DNA of 64,000 nucleotides from Morchella semilibera. Its lineage: Eukaryota; Ascomycota; Pezizomycetes; Pezizales; Morchellaceae. The translations under genes were made by a program, and so were the position numbers. The notes beneath the pieces were generated by a model. That model searched no databases, was not told the origin of the DNA, and worked only from the letters and a program-made list of their open reading frames with translations. Below are positions 1-12,500 of this stretch, piece by piece; position 1 is the stretch's first letter, and each line of letters begins with the position of its first letter. The stretch is from the NCBI GenBank assembly GCA_009192285.1, contig WBVU01000019.1, positions 951,379-1,015,378 on the forward strand. The letters are read 5' to 3'.

Positions 1-1474
1 GGGGAATATAAAGCAGGTGTTGCAGCTTATATGTATTACATGATCGCTGTGTGGCGTTGATTCACATGCAAGTACTTAATTATGTAACCTGGTTGAGGCT
101 GTACCCATGGCCGGTGCATGTAATAGTGCAACAGGAAAAACACCATGCATGGCATATACATGTAACAATGGTATCAATAATACATTGAATAACTGCGGCG
201 TTGTTATTTTGGGTATTCTTCAGCTGGTAGATCGGGACATGATGGTGATGTGAATATGATCGCACTGTTGGTGGGATACGTAACAGATCGATCAATACAC
301 AAATAGATGTAATACATGCTCTCTCTCTCTCTGTTGGTATACCCTACACACAGTTATCAGTACTGCAACAAGCACTTTACAATGCCATGCGCTAATCTGC
401 ACCCCACAGATGGTAACTCTCTAGTTACTCTTTCTTCCTATTTCAGTCCCACTCTCACCGGCTCGGACTGAAACGGCATGCAGGTAGGTAGAGAGAGAGT
501 ACTCTACTCTAGAGAACCATCTACCCAGTCTGTATCACACGCTGCTACCTTACAACAAGAATTAATTACATAGTACCTCCATCTACTCCATGTACTACTA
601 CTCTACTACTCTACAGGAATCAAAGCTGACTGTGTTGCGACAGGTATTGTACCCTGTAGATCCAGACAGATATAACATCTGATCAAGAAAGAGATCTAAG
701 GGACCGATGGAAGGATTCGCCACTGTCTCCTGGAGTGCTTTTTACCAACGATCGCCGTCGATGACCGAGCAATGGTGTCAACCTTTTTCTTCGAAGGGCC
801 TCCTTGTGTCAGCCTAGCTAGACTTTACTAATAGCTCCACGCCGAAAACTTGTCTCTTCCGTGAGGATTGGACACGATCGGCGGTTGAGGCTGATGCAGA
901 TCATTGCCAGGTTCGATTCGGACAGATGTCGGTGAGAAGATCCAGTCGTCACGTCATGCACCATCGACTCAACTCTCTCCTGAACATTGCTTTCCAGATA
1001 AAGATATGATTTCTTTTGTTTTCTTTATCTGATGATTGTACGGATCCATTTCCTTTATTTCATCCATCTACAAAAATAGGGGCTTTACCCATAGACCGAA
1101 TAATCAACTCACTACTCTTTTCAGTAATCCTATGGACTATTAGGGAAGTCCAAATCCCAATATCAATCAGTATGTTTGTACTTCTACCCCCCCCCCCCAG
1201 CCAATCGATACCCCTTCTCCTCTCAACACTAGCATCGATTGCTGCTCAAACCACTATGCGGTACGGGGGCGGGGAGAAAACACAGCCACAATGTATACTT
1301 ATCCCAGAATGAGGCTTATCTGTTTGGCTGCGGGGGTGCTGGCTGCGGGAGATGTAAAAGGAGGGCAGGTGCCAGTAAGTATCTTCACTTGATCATTATA
1401 GGACTTACCATACATTAGCCCACCCTCCCCCTCTCCCCCCAAAATACCCAAACACACAAACCCACGACGAGACG
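1..1474. other. Intergenic, no gene seen
   Basis: I see no convincing coding region on either strand. A short CT run lies near 318-331 and a C12 homopolymer at 1187-1198. The last few hundred bases presumably hold the promoter and 5' UTR of the TPR-CHAT gene that starts at 1475, but I recognise no specific promoter element. Confidence 0.5.
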
Positions 1475-4400
1475 ATGGCACCATCATCAGACAAGCAACC
1501 CACCGAGGAGCGACCCATCGACACTCCCTACGCCGCGAACGACGACGACGAAGACGACGAAGATGAGGAAATGGGCACCGACACCATCCGCGGCACCCTC
1601 TCGTCCCAGTTCCTGCCCCCGCACACCGAGGACCCAGGGCGCCATATCCCGCCCTCGGATCCTGAAGAGCCCGAGAGCAACTCAAAGCTCGATATACACT
1701 TGCGTAACTTATCCGACGGTGACCGTTGGCGTAGCGAGGTCCTCATGTCCCTAATAATGGAGTCGGACAATATCAGGAAATCAAAGAATCTGGATATTCC
1801 GGAGCTGAAGAATGCGACGATCTCGTATAGGATGCCGGCGCTGTTGAGCTCGAAGGCGAAGGCGGGCCTAGGCCTAGAAGGGAAGGGGAAGTAGCACGAA
1901 TAGGAGGAGGAGAAGAAGGAGAAGAAGGAGGAAAGAGGACCACCTCTGAATTGAAAGTGGTATGTTGGAAAGCGGTCAGCCCCCTTCCTGAAATAGATGC
2001 TAACCGACACTCCCATCACAGAAAGAGAGCCCAATGAGTCTCGAGGAGGCGCAGGCTACCGCCGATAAGGCTATCGCTATACTTAGTGGTCTCGATTTCA
2101 CTGTGGAGATGCTAAAGGTGGAAGCTAAAGAGTTGGAAGGAGATACCGGTGGTAAGGGCAAAGGTAAAGAAGTGGCAGTGGATAATTCGGCGGATTTAAA
2201 TATGGCTTTAGATGCAGATACAGATGCAGATGTTGAGGATCCTGAGACAGATATGCACAAGGGCATAGAGGACTCACGGAGGATATTAATGGAAGAGAAG
2301 AACGGCGAGTCTTCAAGCAGCACTACAGGTGGTACACCTGCTGAAGACGGTACACAAGGCGAGTCTTCAGGCAGTATCATGCGTGGTAGAACCGCTGCAG
2401 ACGGTACACACACCGCAGAACCAGAAGTCATAATGCAGGAGCAGAAACTGGAAGATATGCCCATCCCTGATCTTTGGCCCACTCCCCTCTCCGAAGAAGA
2501 GGCCGCCGCCCTGGATAGCGAGGACGCCATGGGCCCCATATCTGATATTTCCTTCCTCACTCTCACACCCCCTCAAGCACTCGCACGGTTCAATGCCACA
2601 CCCCAAACATCCCCGCACTACCCTATTGCTCACCATATCCTCTCAAATGCCTACCAACAGAATTTCCGCAAAACTGAACACACACCCACTCTCATATCAG
2701 CGCTCCACCACGCCCACGCTGCTGTCTCATTGATTGCTCCACCTCGTACGATCAGGAGTATCGCACTCATAAATCTCACAGAGATTTACAACCTCGCTTG
2801 GCTCCATACTAATTCTGTACAATACCTGACCTACGCCATCGATCTGCTATCACGTTTTCTAGAGGACACGCCCAAAGGTGATAGGTCCCGACACGCTTCT
2901 ATCATATTCCTCGCCCGCTTGTATGGCCGCCGTTATGATGCTCTCCGCAAGACCGCCGACCTCGAGAAGAGTATCACGTATTTCGAAGGATGGACAGCCG
3001 CTGAACTAACTCCTCGAGAGGAGCAAGCGGCCAGGATGAGTAACATAACAATGGGCGATATAAACCTTCAGCTAGGCAATCGCCTCCGTGAGTATGGTGC
3101 TCTTGACAAGGCAATCCAGCGCTTCGAGAGGGCTGCGGCGCTCAGCGGTGACGACATCGAGGTGCGTGCGAAAGCCCTCGCAGCCCGCGTCGACGCTATA
3201 CATGAGCGAAATCCAGGAGATACAACAGCTATCATAGAGGCGATTAAAGTGGGGACTAAGGCACTCCCACCTTCGCATCCCATGGTAGCCAGCTTCCAAA
3301 AAGGACATAGCTCGTCTTCAAAGACTCGGACCAGGAGATGAAATTGCGGCTCTGAAAGCCGAGATTGCCGCTGGTGATGGGGACCAAGTTGAGAAGCTAT
3401 CGGCACTCGCGGAAGGGCTGTATATGCGGTATAGGCGCAGCAATGATATCCGCGATCTAAACAGCTCAGTCGAGCCAGCGGAGATTGCACTGGCAGCGAC
3501 GGAGCCCGAGGACGAGCAGTACATGAGGCGTATCTCGGCACTCGCGGAGATACTGCAGACACGGTACAGAGCGCTTGGGGACCTAAATGACCTGAACCAG
3601 ACTATCGAGAAATTGCATACGCTGGTGGATATTACACAGGGGGAGCAGAATCTCGGAGCCATGAGCAATTTGAGCCAGGCATATTATCTAAGGCACAAAC
3701 ATGAGTCAAGCGCAGCAGACGTAGATAAGGCGCTGGAGCTTGCAAAGGCAGCATCCGATGGAACAGCAAAGGGAGAGGTGGAATATGCAGGAAGGCTCCT
3801 GAACCTCGCCAATTGCTACACCGGGAGATTTAGGGTGTATGGAACGAGGGCGGACATAGATATGGGGGTTGCTACCATGCGGCGGGCACTGGAGGCGGCC
3901 GGAGTGGAAGGCAGCAGTGCTGATAGGCCAGGTGTGATGGGAAACTTGGGAGCGCAGCTACTACTACGTTACCAGGCCTTCCGAGTCAGATCGGATATAA
4001 CTGAGGCGGTAAAATGGGCGGAAAATTCGGCGAATGAAACCCCATATTATAGGCCACACTACCTGGAGCGACTACTGAACCTAGCATCAGTTTTGGAAGT
4101 ACGGGATGACGCTGGTGATCTCGAGCGGTCGATCCACATAACGCGGGGTGCATTGGAGGCAATTCCAAAGGGCCACAGAATCTTACCGGGGACTATGGCG
4201 CAGCTGGCGAAGCGTATTGAGCGGCAGCATGGGAAGGGTGAGGAGGGATTCGATGCAGCGATCCTGGCAGGGGAAGAGGCAGCGGAAGCAGCAAAGGTCG
4301 GGCATCCGGATCGTGCGCATATATTAGCAACATTAGCAACAAGGTATCGTATACGATACCAACGCAAAGGAAATATGAAGGACATAGAGAGGGCTGTACA

Positions 4401-6719
4401 GAGAGGCTATGCGGCGGTGAGAAGCGCCGAGGAGTCAACCGCGTTGAAGGGAGACTTTTTGAGCGAGTTGAGTGAATGTCTGAGAATAAGGCATAGATGC
4501 CTCGGGTCTGCAGAGGATCTGGAGATGTCGGTGAAAACAGCTAGAGAGGCACTCGACTGCACACCAGTTGAGCATCGACTTCGGTCCCAACGGCTTATCG
4601 AACTCTGCGAGCGACTTATCGATAGCTTCGAGGGCTCCGGCGACCCTGAAGCTCTCCTTAGTGCTATCACATTGGGGGGCCTCTGTCTCGAAAAGACCGC
4701 CGAGGACGACCCCAACCACCCCCGCCGCCTTTACATCGTGGCCAAGGCTCTCCACCTGCGCCATACAGAGTTCAAAACCTTCTGGAACGATCTTGACCGT
4801 GCACTGATCATGGCACAGAATGCACTGCATCTGTTCCCCCGCTCTGATAATGAGGTTACTCGACCACAGATAATACATCTCATGGGAAGGATGCTACGTA
4901 GTGGCTACCGCCGCAAACGCGAGATCACCACAATCGATGCAGCAATCTCAACGCTCGAGCGCGCGGCGATCGAGATTGAGGAACACATGCCTTTGGCGTG
5001 CTGAAATCTTAGACGACCTAGCCCGCTGCTTTCTTATTCGCTATCAGGCGCTTGGGAATAAGGGTCCCGACGGTGAGCGTTCTTTTGTCACTTTCCGCGA
5101 TGCATGGCAGTGTATGACGGCAAGACCCCTCGTTCGTATCCGTGCTGCTATGCGTGTCTGCGATGTTTTAACAAGAACAAGGAAGTGGAGTGAAGCTGCG
5201 GATATATATGAGGAGTGTGTGAAGCTCATGCCACGGGTCACCCCGCCATCACTGGCGCGAACAGATCAGCAGGCACTCCTCAAGATGCTCTTTGGGATCC
5301 CTTTGCTTGCTGCGAACGCGGCGCTTGAGGCTGGCCGCGGTGCGGAGAGGGCCCTGAGACTGTTGAGATGGGCCGTGGTATCATTGCTGGGTTTACTATG
5401 GACTGCCGCAGCGATATGTCGGATCTTCAGCTTGCACATCCAGAGCTCTACGATGAGTTTAATGCCTTGCGACGCGAGCTTGATAGCACGATGGGGTTTT
5501 CGGCGAGGCGTGGGACCCTGGTTGATGAGCTTGCCGAGCTCGGGGAGGAGAGTGTGCTGGCAAGGAGGAAGCGCGCAGTGGAGCAGATGGATGAATCACT
5601 GATGAAGATTCGGAGCCTGAAGAGTTATGAAAACTTCTTGCTGCCGCCCACGGGGGAGGAGATGCGGAAGATGGCGACGGAGGGGCCAATTGTGGTATAT
5701 AGTAGCTGGATTAACAGGTGCGATGCTATCATTGTCACAACGGATAGTATCCGGAGTATCCGCCTACCAAAATGGGACGCTCAGCAGGCAGCCCAGTATA
5801 TGTCGGATATGATCCGGAAGGTTGTACGTGGGAGTGTGCAGACGTACGCCGAAAGGAATAAGAAAATGAAGACGACGATGCAGTGGCTATGGGAGGTGTT
5901 GTGGAGCCAGTGTTGACGGCGCTGGATATTAGTGCTAGCAGCAACGTCGAGATGCAGCAGATTTGGTGGTGGGGAGCGGGCCCCTCTGTTTTGCGCCGTC
6001 ACGCTGCGGTATTCACACCCCGGTCAACAAAGAATACCATCAGCACGGTCATTTCTTCCTATATCCCCAGTATCAAAGCGCTCACCTACGCCCGCCAAAA
6101 GAGGCCTACAGCACGTCCCCACACATCGTCGAATATTCTCCTCATCACTATGCCCACAACACCCGGAGAGAGCGATCTGTATGGCGTCAAGCAGGAGGCT
6201 TCCCATATAACCGATATCGTCGGCGGGGACTCTATCAAGACGCTGAATCATCCAAGTGCCTCGGAGGTCCTTGATGAGCTACCATCCTGCTCCGCTGTCC
6301 ACTTTGCGTGTCACGGCATCAGCGACAAGTTTAACCCCTCCAACAGCGCCCTACTCCTCCAGAGAAGGATGGCACGCAGGACCGGCTGACTGTGCAGATG
6401 GTCTCAGAGGCCAACACCGAGACCGCACAGGTAGCGTATCTTAGCGCGTGCAGCACGGCTGAGAACGCGGATTTCGGGCTGGCGGACGAGACCATCCACT
6501 TGCGGGAGCGTTCATGCTCGCGGGCTTCAGGAACGTGGTGGCGACGCTGTGGGCGAGCGGTGATGAGGCGTGTGTAGAGGTGGCGGGCGCCTATTATCAT
6601 GGGCTATTTGTGGACGGGTTGGGTCGGCGGTGGCGATGCATAGAGCTGTTGCGGAGCTGAGGAAGCGCAGGCCGGCGAAGCTGTTGATGTGGGCGCCGTT
6701 TGTTCATACGGGGGCGTAG
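1475..6719 (+). pseudogene. TPR-CHAT (caspase-like peptidase) gene, multiply frameshifted
   Basis: The reading begins at ATG 1475 with an acidic, low-complexity N-terminus. A likely 62-nt intron follows at 1960-2021 (GTATGT donor, TGCTAAC branch, CACAG acceptor). Then comes a long array of degenerate TPR-like helical repeats with recurring R-Y/F-x-A-L-G-D-x-x-D-L motifs, in different frames from about 2600 to 5350. A C-terminal CHAT domain follows. Its His lies in HFACHG (codon 6312-6314) and its Cys in YLSACST (codon 6449-6451); the family ending PFVHTGA stops at TAG 6717-6719. Homology jumps frame near 1830-1890, 3298-3302 (A run), 4995-5003, 5340-5365, 5898, 6358, 6503 and 6630. No introns explain these jumps, so this is most likely a decayed paralogue of the intact gene at 16684-20214. 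CHAT proteins are separase/caspase-clan cysteine peptidases with a His-Cys dyad; the dyad survives here. Base-level assembly error is an alternative, weakened by the intact 3.5-kb reading frame nearby. Confidence 0.82.
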
Positions 6720-8911
6720 GTCTACAAGATTCTCAGGAAGACAGGAACATTTAAACCTTTCCATAAAACCCCGTTTAGACCTGCTGTAAAAGTCCCGTAC
6801 TCTACCGTATTATTATACATCAAAATTAGCCGAAATATAAAACAAGAGTATCTGCATAAGTAGTTGGAAACGAAACCACTTTTAAGCCCAGGGCTAGCGC
6901 ACCCCGATCACACCAGCGCCGGCGGAAATTATATAACGTGTGTGCAAGAACAACGTTTGTAATGTAATATGAAGTATCTATGTGAACCTTTAGGGGGTTG
7001 GATATTTGACATGTACAGTAGGTCCTGATATCTGCAGCTAGCTCCGAATGTAAATTAAAATGGAAGTCGTTTTTTGTGGTCAGAATACCTGAATTATCGT
7101 TTTATGGAGGTATCTGTTGAAAGTTTCCGGTAGTGTCTATTTCTATTCATCACCGATACGTTTAGGGACCGCCCACCCAATGCCTATGATGAGAACACCC
7201 ACCTAGCCCGCCCTTAAAGGCAACTACAGGTAATAACCACCACCCTATACCGTTCAGAACGTGATCTCCAGTATTAGAATTTTGCGCATGTCTCTCCCGG
7301 CAATCTCAAATAAACCGGCCTCGGCGGGGTAGCAGCCGCGCCCCAAGAAGAACCAAGACGGGCGTGAGTACTGCCGCCGTACCTGACGATCTGGCCCCTC
7401 ACTCTAAAACGCTGCAGGTCCCAGCGGGGTGGAAGACCGTTGATGGGGCGTGTGGTTGGTTGCTGGTTTCATCCCTGTTGATCATTGGTGGGGGTTACGT
7501 CAGCACCGTGGAAGGGGGGGAGGATATCATTGACCCTGGGGTTAGCCGTGGGGAGATTGTGGGTTGAGGCGGTGTTGGAGAGAGGCGTGTATATAAGGAA
7601 ATGCAATGTTTTGTATTATATATGTTTCCCGAGTTTGAGGGAGAAGAATAATTAAGCACAGATGCCGCCCTAGTCTCGAGTCTGGATCCCATATGTTCAT
7701 TTTTACTACATACTGTACTCCCCGTGTATCTGTCGTGTTCGTATTCGATTAATTCACACCACCCACACACAGAGTTAATAGTAGCAGACAGGGATCGCAT
7801 TCTCGGTTAGATCAATGTCCAAGCAACTAATCAGTTGAACTATGCCATTGTTATTCTACATTCCATTGTGTCTGTTACCACTCAATTGGACTGATCTACT
7901 GATCATGACTGTGTCCGCGCATCACCACCACATGCAGTCAGTCCGTGGATCGGCCATGATGATCAATTATAACGTTTACTGTAGACTGTAGACTACTGGC
8001 TGGCATCAATGGGTTAGGGTTTCTCTCTGATTATCTAAATGTAGTATCGTATTTCATAATTATGATACTTTCCCTCAAATCCCCTCCCTCTCCCTCTCCC
8101 TCTCCCCGTCCTCCCCACCCCCATCCAACAGGCACTGCCACGTCGTTTCACCCCTTCGTCAATCGCTGCTCTCTTCACCTCACTTCGCATCACATCCGGA
8201 TAATGAATGCGTGCCCATCATCCCTGCCTCGTATGCACTAGACAGGCCAAGCTTTTACTCCTACCCATGCCCGCCCAGCTACCTACGACAACGTCAACAC
8301 AGCCTCCCGGAACGGTTGCGGGCTATCCGAACACGACGGCGGCCAATGGGTGTGACTGGGGACTGGGGACTGGGGTTGGTGGTGGAGAGAGAAATCGGGC
8401 ATGGATTGACATGGGTGGTGTGGATGTAGAACCATCTGGAGGAGGGTGGGGAAAAAAAAAGGCCTGGCCAGCCCTGAGGGTTGACAGATATATTTTTATA
8501 TATATGCAAGGCTTGCTTACCAGTGTTTTTTTTTTATGTGTGTGGTGTGCGTGTGTGTGTGGACCAACGGCGACGACGACAATCAAACGGTGCTCTGCTA
8601 CTCTGCTGCTGCTATATACTGACTGACAAGCTCGGAGGGTCCGGAATAATTTAGTAGTTGCTCAAACACCCGAGTCATCACATATTCGGACCGGAATAAC
8701 AATACTTACTCGAGTACTCTATCCCGAGAGTCCTAAATTCGAGAACCCACACTCACACTCACTCACTCACTCACTCACTCACTCACTCGCACTCGATACT
8801 CGAATCAACTCACCAAAACGTTAACCCACCCACTCCTTCCCAGGAGAGAATAAAAAAAAAACTATTACACACCCATCTATATAGCAAACCCCATCAGAAC
8901 CAAACAGAGCC
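6720..8911. other. Intergenic, no gene seen
   Basis: No supported gene. The DNA holds pyrimidine-rich runs near 8070-8110 (CCCTCT repeats), a short telomere-like GGGTTAGGG motif near 8011-8020, and a tetranucleotide microsatellite just before the next gene. Confidence 0.5.
8750..8788. repeat. (ACTC)n microsatellite
   Basis: About nine near-perfect tandem copies of ACTC. They lie in the presumed upstream region of the small membrane protein at 8912. Confidence 0.85.
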
Positions 8912-9570
8912 ATGGCGATCCCCACCACCGCCCTCATCCCCCTCATCCTCATGTGCTGCCTCATCGCCGGCGGCCTAATCGCCTTCGCCAAGATCGCCAC
9001 GGCCCCCGAGCCCTCGATGCCCTCGGCCTACTACATGTACAGCCGCAACTACGAGACGGGCACGGACCGAAACACGAGCATTGTGACGACCCCCGAGCGG
9101 GCACATGTCCCGCCGGTGACGTGGAGAGGGGGATGGGATCCAGCCGCGGGCCGTCAGTCAGGGAGATCAGGGAGATGGCGTATGCGGGGGAGGAGAGGAG
9201 AATGAGCGTGAGAGAGGGGAGTTACGGGAATGGCGGTTATCCGGATAGAGCGTATGATCAGAGGGGATACGATCAGAGGGGATACGACCAGAGGGGATAC
9301 GACCAGAGGATATACGACCAGAGGGGATACGACCAGAGGGGATACGACCAAGGGGGATACGACCAGAGGGGCTACAACGGCGACAGACCATACTCCGGAG
9401 GGCGGGGAATGAGCCCGCCTCAGAGGCCGGCGATGTACCCCGCCGAGCGAGCGATGGGTCCTGTAGCTGCTGGAAACACCAAGGAGATGGTGTACGACGG
9501 CGGCGAGCGGGGAGTGGTGCAAGACGGCGGCGAGCGGGGAATGGTGCAGACGTCGACGCCATCCTCGTAG
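8912..9570 (+). CDS. Small single-pass membrane protein with GYDQR repeats, apparent frameshift
   Basis: ATG 8912 opens a frame whose first 30 residues include a strong hydrophobic segment (roughly residues 5-27: Leu/Ile/Ala/Gly rich with CC) followed by a soluble part. This frame runs to a stop at 9205. A second frame, overlapping from about 9125, carries the likely C-terminal half: REIREMAYAGEERRM, eight tandem YDQR pentapeptides, and a Pro/Gly-rich tail ending at 9570. The switch falls near a GGGGG run at 9127-9131, so either one base is wrong or lost, or a very short intron is present. Together they would give a protein of about 220 residues with one membrane anchor and a disordered tail. 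I recognise no family; such small fungal membrane proteins with low-complexity tails are common. The two frames have complementary content, which is the main reason to treat them as one gene. Confidence 0.45.
9250..9369 (+). repeat. 15-bp coding minisatellite, 8 units
   Basis: Eight tandem 15-bp units of the type GGATACGACCAGAGG encode GYDQR (first unit AYDQR, fifth IYDQR, seventh GYDQG). The unit length is a multiple of three, so copy-number change would keep frame. Confidence 0.85.
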
Positions 9571-12500
9571 CCGGCCAGTAATGCGGGAATTGGGGGAGCT
9601 GGAGTGATGTATTATTTTGTTTATTTTCATCTATTTACTTTGTCGTTGTAATGGTTTTACTGGGTGAAACGTGTATATGTATATTCCTTTTTCTATGATA
9701 GCTAGCTTGTAGCTGCGGAGAGGCACCTACCTCCCTCTTGCTGGGGAGGTATACGAAGAAATGTTAATTCTAATCCTCTTGAACTATACTCATTGCCCAC
9801 ATGCTACCATCCCTACACGCAGGTACATTATGTTCCAATCCTTACGGAGAACGAAAAAGTTTTTCCCAACCCCTCATCCAGAGCAGAACAGAAACCACGC
9901 CATGTGCACGTGACCGACGTCCGGCACTTGGTTGGTGCAGTTTTTATAATGTGTTTCTTTTGTTTTGTTTGCTGTCAGCACTTTACCCAGGAATAGAAGC
10001 AGAAAGAATTACACTCCACGAGTCTCTGCATGGGGGCGCCGGGAGGTTCCGGGGCATGGGGTATCACTCGGAGTGCGGATGCATGTTTTGGCGGCCGGCG
10101 GTTTCGGGGGGCGCGTTGTCTCAGGTACATGTATGTTTAGAGGCAGTGTTGGGTAAAGGACATGCATGCACAAGGGGCGGCCGCGGGCATTGGGGGGTCG
10201 AAGCTGGTTTCGTTGGTGTATAACACTAATGGGAATATTCCAAGGAGATTGTGTAGCCAAACAGAAAAATACTTCAGCCCTTCGACCCACGCCGGTGGTC
10301 ACCAAGGCCAATCACCCGGTGCGCGAGTGATGTCTCATGTCCAGCTCGTTATAAACACATATGGCCCGTGCGATACGCGATAAGAATGAGGCTGCGGCGC
10401 TACCGGGGGCCGGGAGCCGACCGGTCGATAAGCCCCGGGTTGGTGTCTCAGCGCAATGCAGCCGATATTCGCAATTGATGGGGGTTATAGTAAAATTACG
10501 TACGGGGTTCGAGAATCATACTTGTTCTAGGGGGGGCGTAGCGGGCGTGCATTAAGCCAATGTCATTTCTTTTTGTTTCTTTCTTTCTTTCTTGGGGATT
10601 TAAGACAGTTATTGTAATGTTCAAAATAATCGATTATCACCTGTAGTGCGGTTGATTAATTGCTAACAGCGTGGGCGGGAATGTTCTGAACTAAAGCCAG
10701 CAACGCGTATAACGCGCCTATCCCCCAACACCAGAGACGCGTGCCCTTCGAGAATTCTATATCTAGTGCACGACCCACAAGCAACCAGCCCTCCTCCAAG
10801 CCCTCGTCTCTTTGCGGAGTCCGCCCGCAGCCCGGCAGCCGCTTCCCCTCACCCCCCCAATTAATACACCCCCAAAACCACACGTGGAGGTAACATTTAC
10901 TTTTTGGCACCTGAAGTCCCGAGGATATATCTATCGCCCTAGCTGGCTCTGCCCCTCGTACTGCAAGGATCATGATAACAGCTCGTATCGCAGTATATAT
11001 ACACGCATCGATCGCACGGACACGGCGCCGAACCCCAACCCCACCTTACAAGCAGGGGGCACAGAGTGGTGATGATGCCTTAATTATCAGTTTTCTTCAA
11101 TGTGGAATATAAGGGGTTGAGGTCGAGTGGCAGTGCTCATGAGGATCCGGATCGATCCGGGCTTAAGCTTGAGCTTGGCGTCGACGCAGGTACGGCGGCG
11201 CAGGTAAGGTGCGGCGGCACAGTAGTGTACCCCCCTAGAGTAGAGTAGTGTAATGTCAGCTGCAAGGTACGCGCGCAGGGATGTATATATACGGGAGGGC
11301 GAGGGGAGAAAGTAGGGCTGCGGACGGGATGGACGGTAGCTTGGTGGGTGGGTGGATGGATGAATCGGGGGTTCGGAGGCGGGCTAGGCGGTTACGAGCG
11401 GTCATGGTGTTGCACTCGGGGCGGGGAGCGGGGGGTATTTCTCCTTGGTCCTTGGGATGGCGAGGGGTGGGAAGGGGGAGGGTGGGTCGTTGTGGCCTAC
11501 TGGCCAGAGATAGTATATGGTAGATATTGATGGGGGGGGGGTTTGTACTATATACGGCCATAGGGAATATATAGTCAGCCAGATGTTGTAGCTAGATAAG
11601 AGGGCCTTCTTTGCCTAAGAGCCTTTGGGGGAGGTAAGATGCACTCTTTATCGATATATCCTAGGGACCGGTGTGGTAGTCGCAGGAAGGTGCCCTGACC
11701 CGCCGCCGTGGCAGTTATCGATCATTTCATGGGGCACTAGCTGGAGCCTTGACCCGATGCCGCTCCGTCAGGTGTTGTCGCTGAAAGGCCTGAACGAGGT
11801 GTTTCTAAAGACCAGCGTGTGCTGGTCGGTGGGTTCCTACGATTGGTCAAAGTATTCAAGCAGGATTACTCTACAACGCGCCCAGGGTTAGGGTTTTGTG
11901 TCTCTTTTATAACCTCTTGAGATATCCATAAATTTAATCAGCACGCCTTTTAGCGTAGTGCAGGACGACAGAAATCTCGAAGGTTCTGGCGGTGATGAGA
12001 GACGTGGGTTGATACATGTTATTGGTGGTATATGACGGCGTAGATGTTGGCATGGGGGTAGAGTACATATGTGGCATTAAATTACGGATTACATATATAA
12101 CAAAATCTGGTCAAAATGTATCGTGAGTGGTTAGCTGCAGTGGAATGGGCATATGTGGGGCGCAAGGGAGAGAGCGTGTAGTAGTGAGGGGTCAAAAAGA
12201 TGATAATATTCATCGGGAGACGTGATCGACGAGCTGATCACCCACTTATATACAGGAGTCGAGTCAGCTCATGGCATTTCCACTACTGCGCTTGGAAATA
12301 TCAGGCAGTTTCGATCGAGGTTATATAGTGTCATCAACTCTTCTTACAATTGGTGAGATGCGATCTTGGGCTACACCGGACTCTATGGGCACGGATTCGG
12401 TGATATCCAGAAGTTGGTTGATTACAAGTGGGGTTGTAACAAGTCTGTTCGGCTACTATAGTCTTGAGCTACTTCCTTGTCATTGCTAAACTGGGAGATT

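Noticed and set aside
1299-2034. Long open frames on the minus strand opposite the start of the TPR-CHAT gene
   Set aside because: They mirror low-complexity acidic coding sequence (poly-Ser, Arg-rich) and have no family motifs.
9154-9630. Two minus-strand frames opposite the GYDQR repeats
   Set aside because: They are shadows of the 15-bp repeat (VVSPL, SGRIP repeats).
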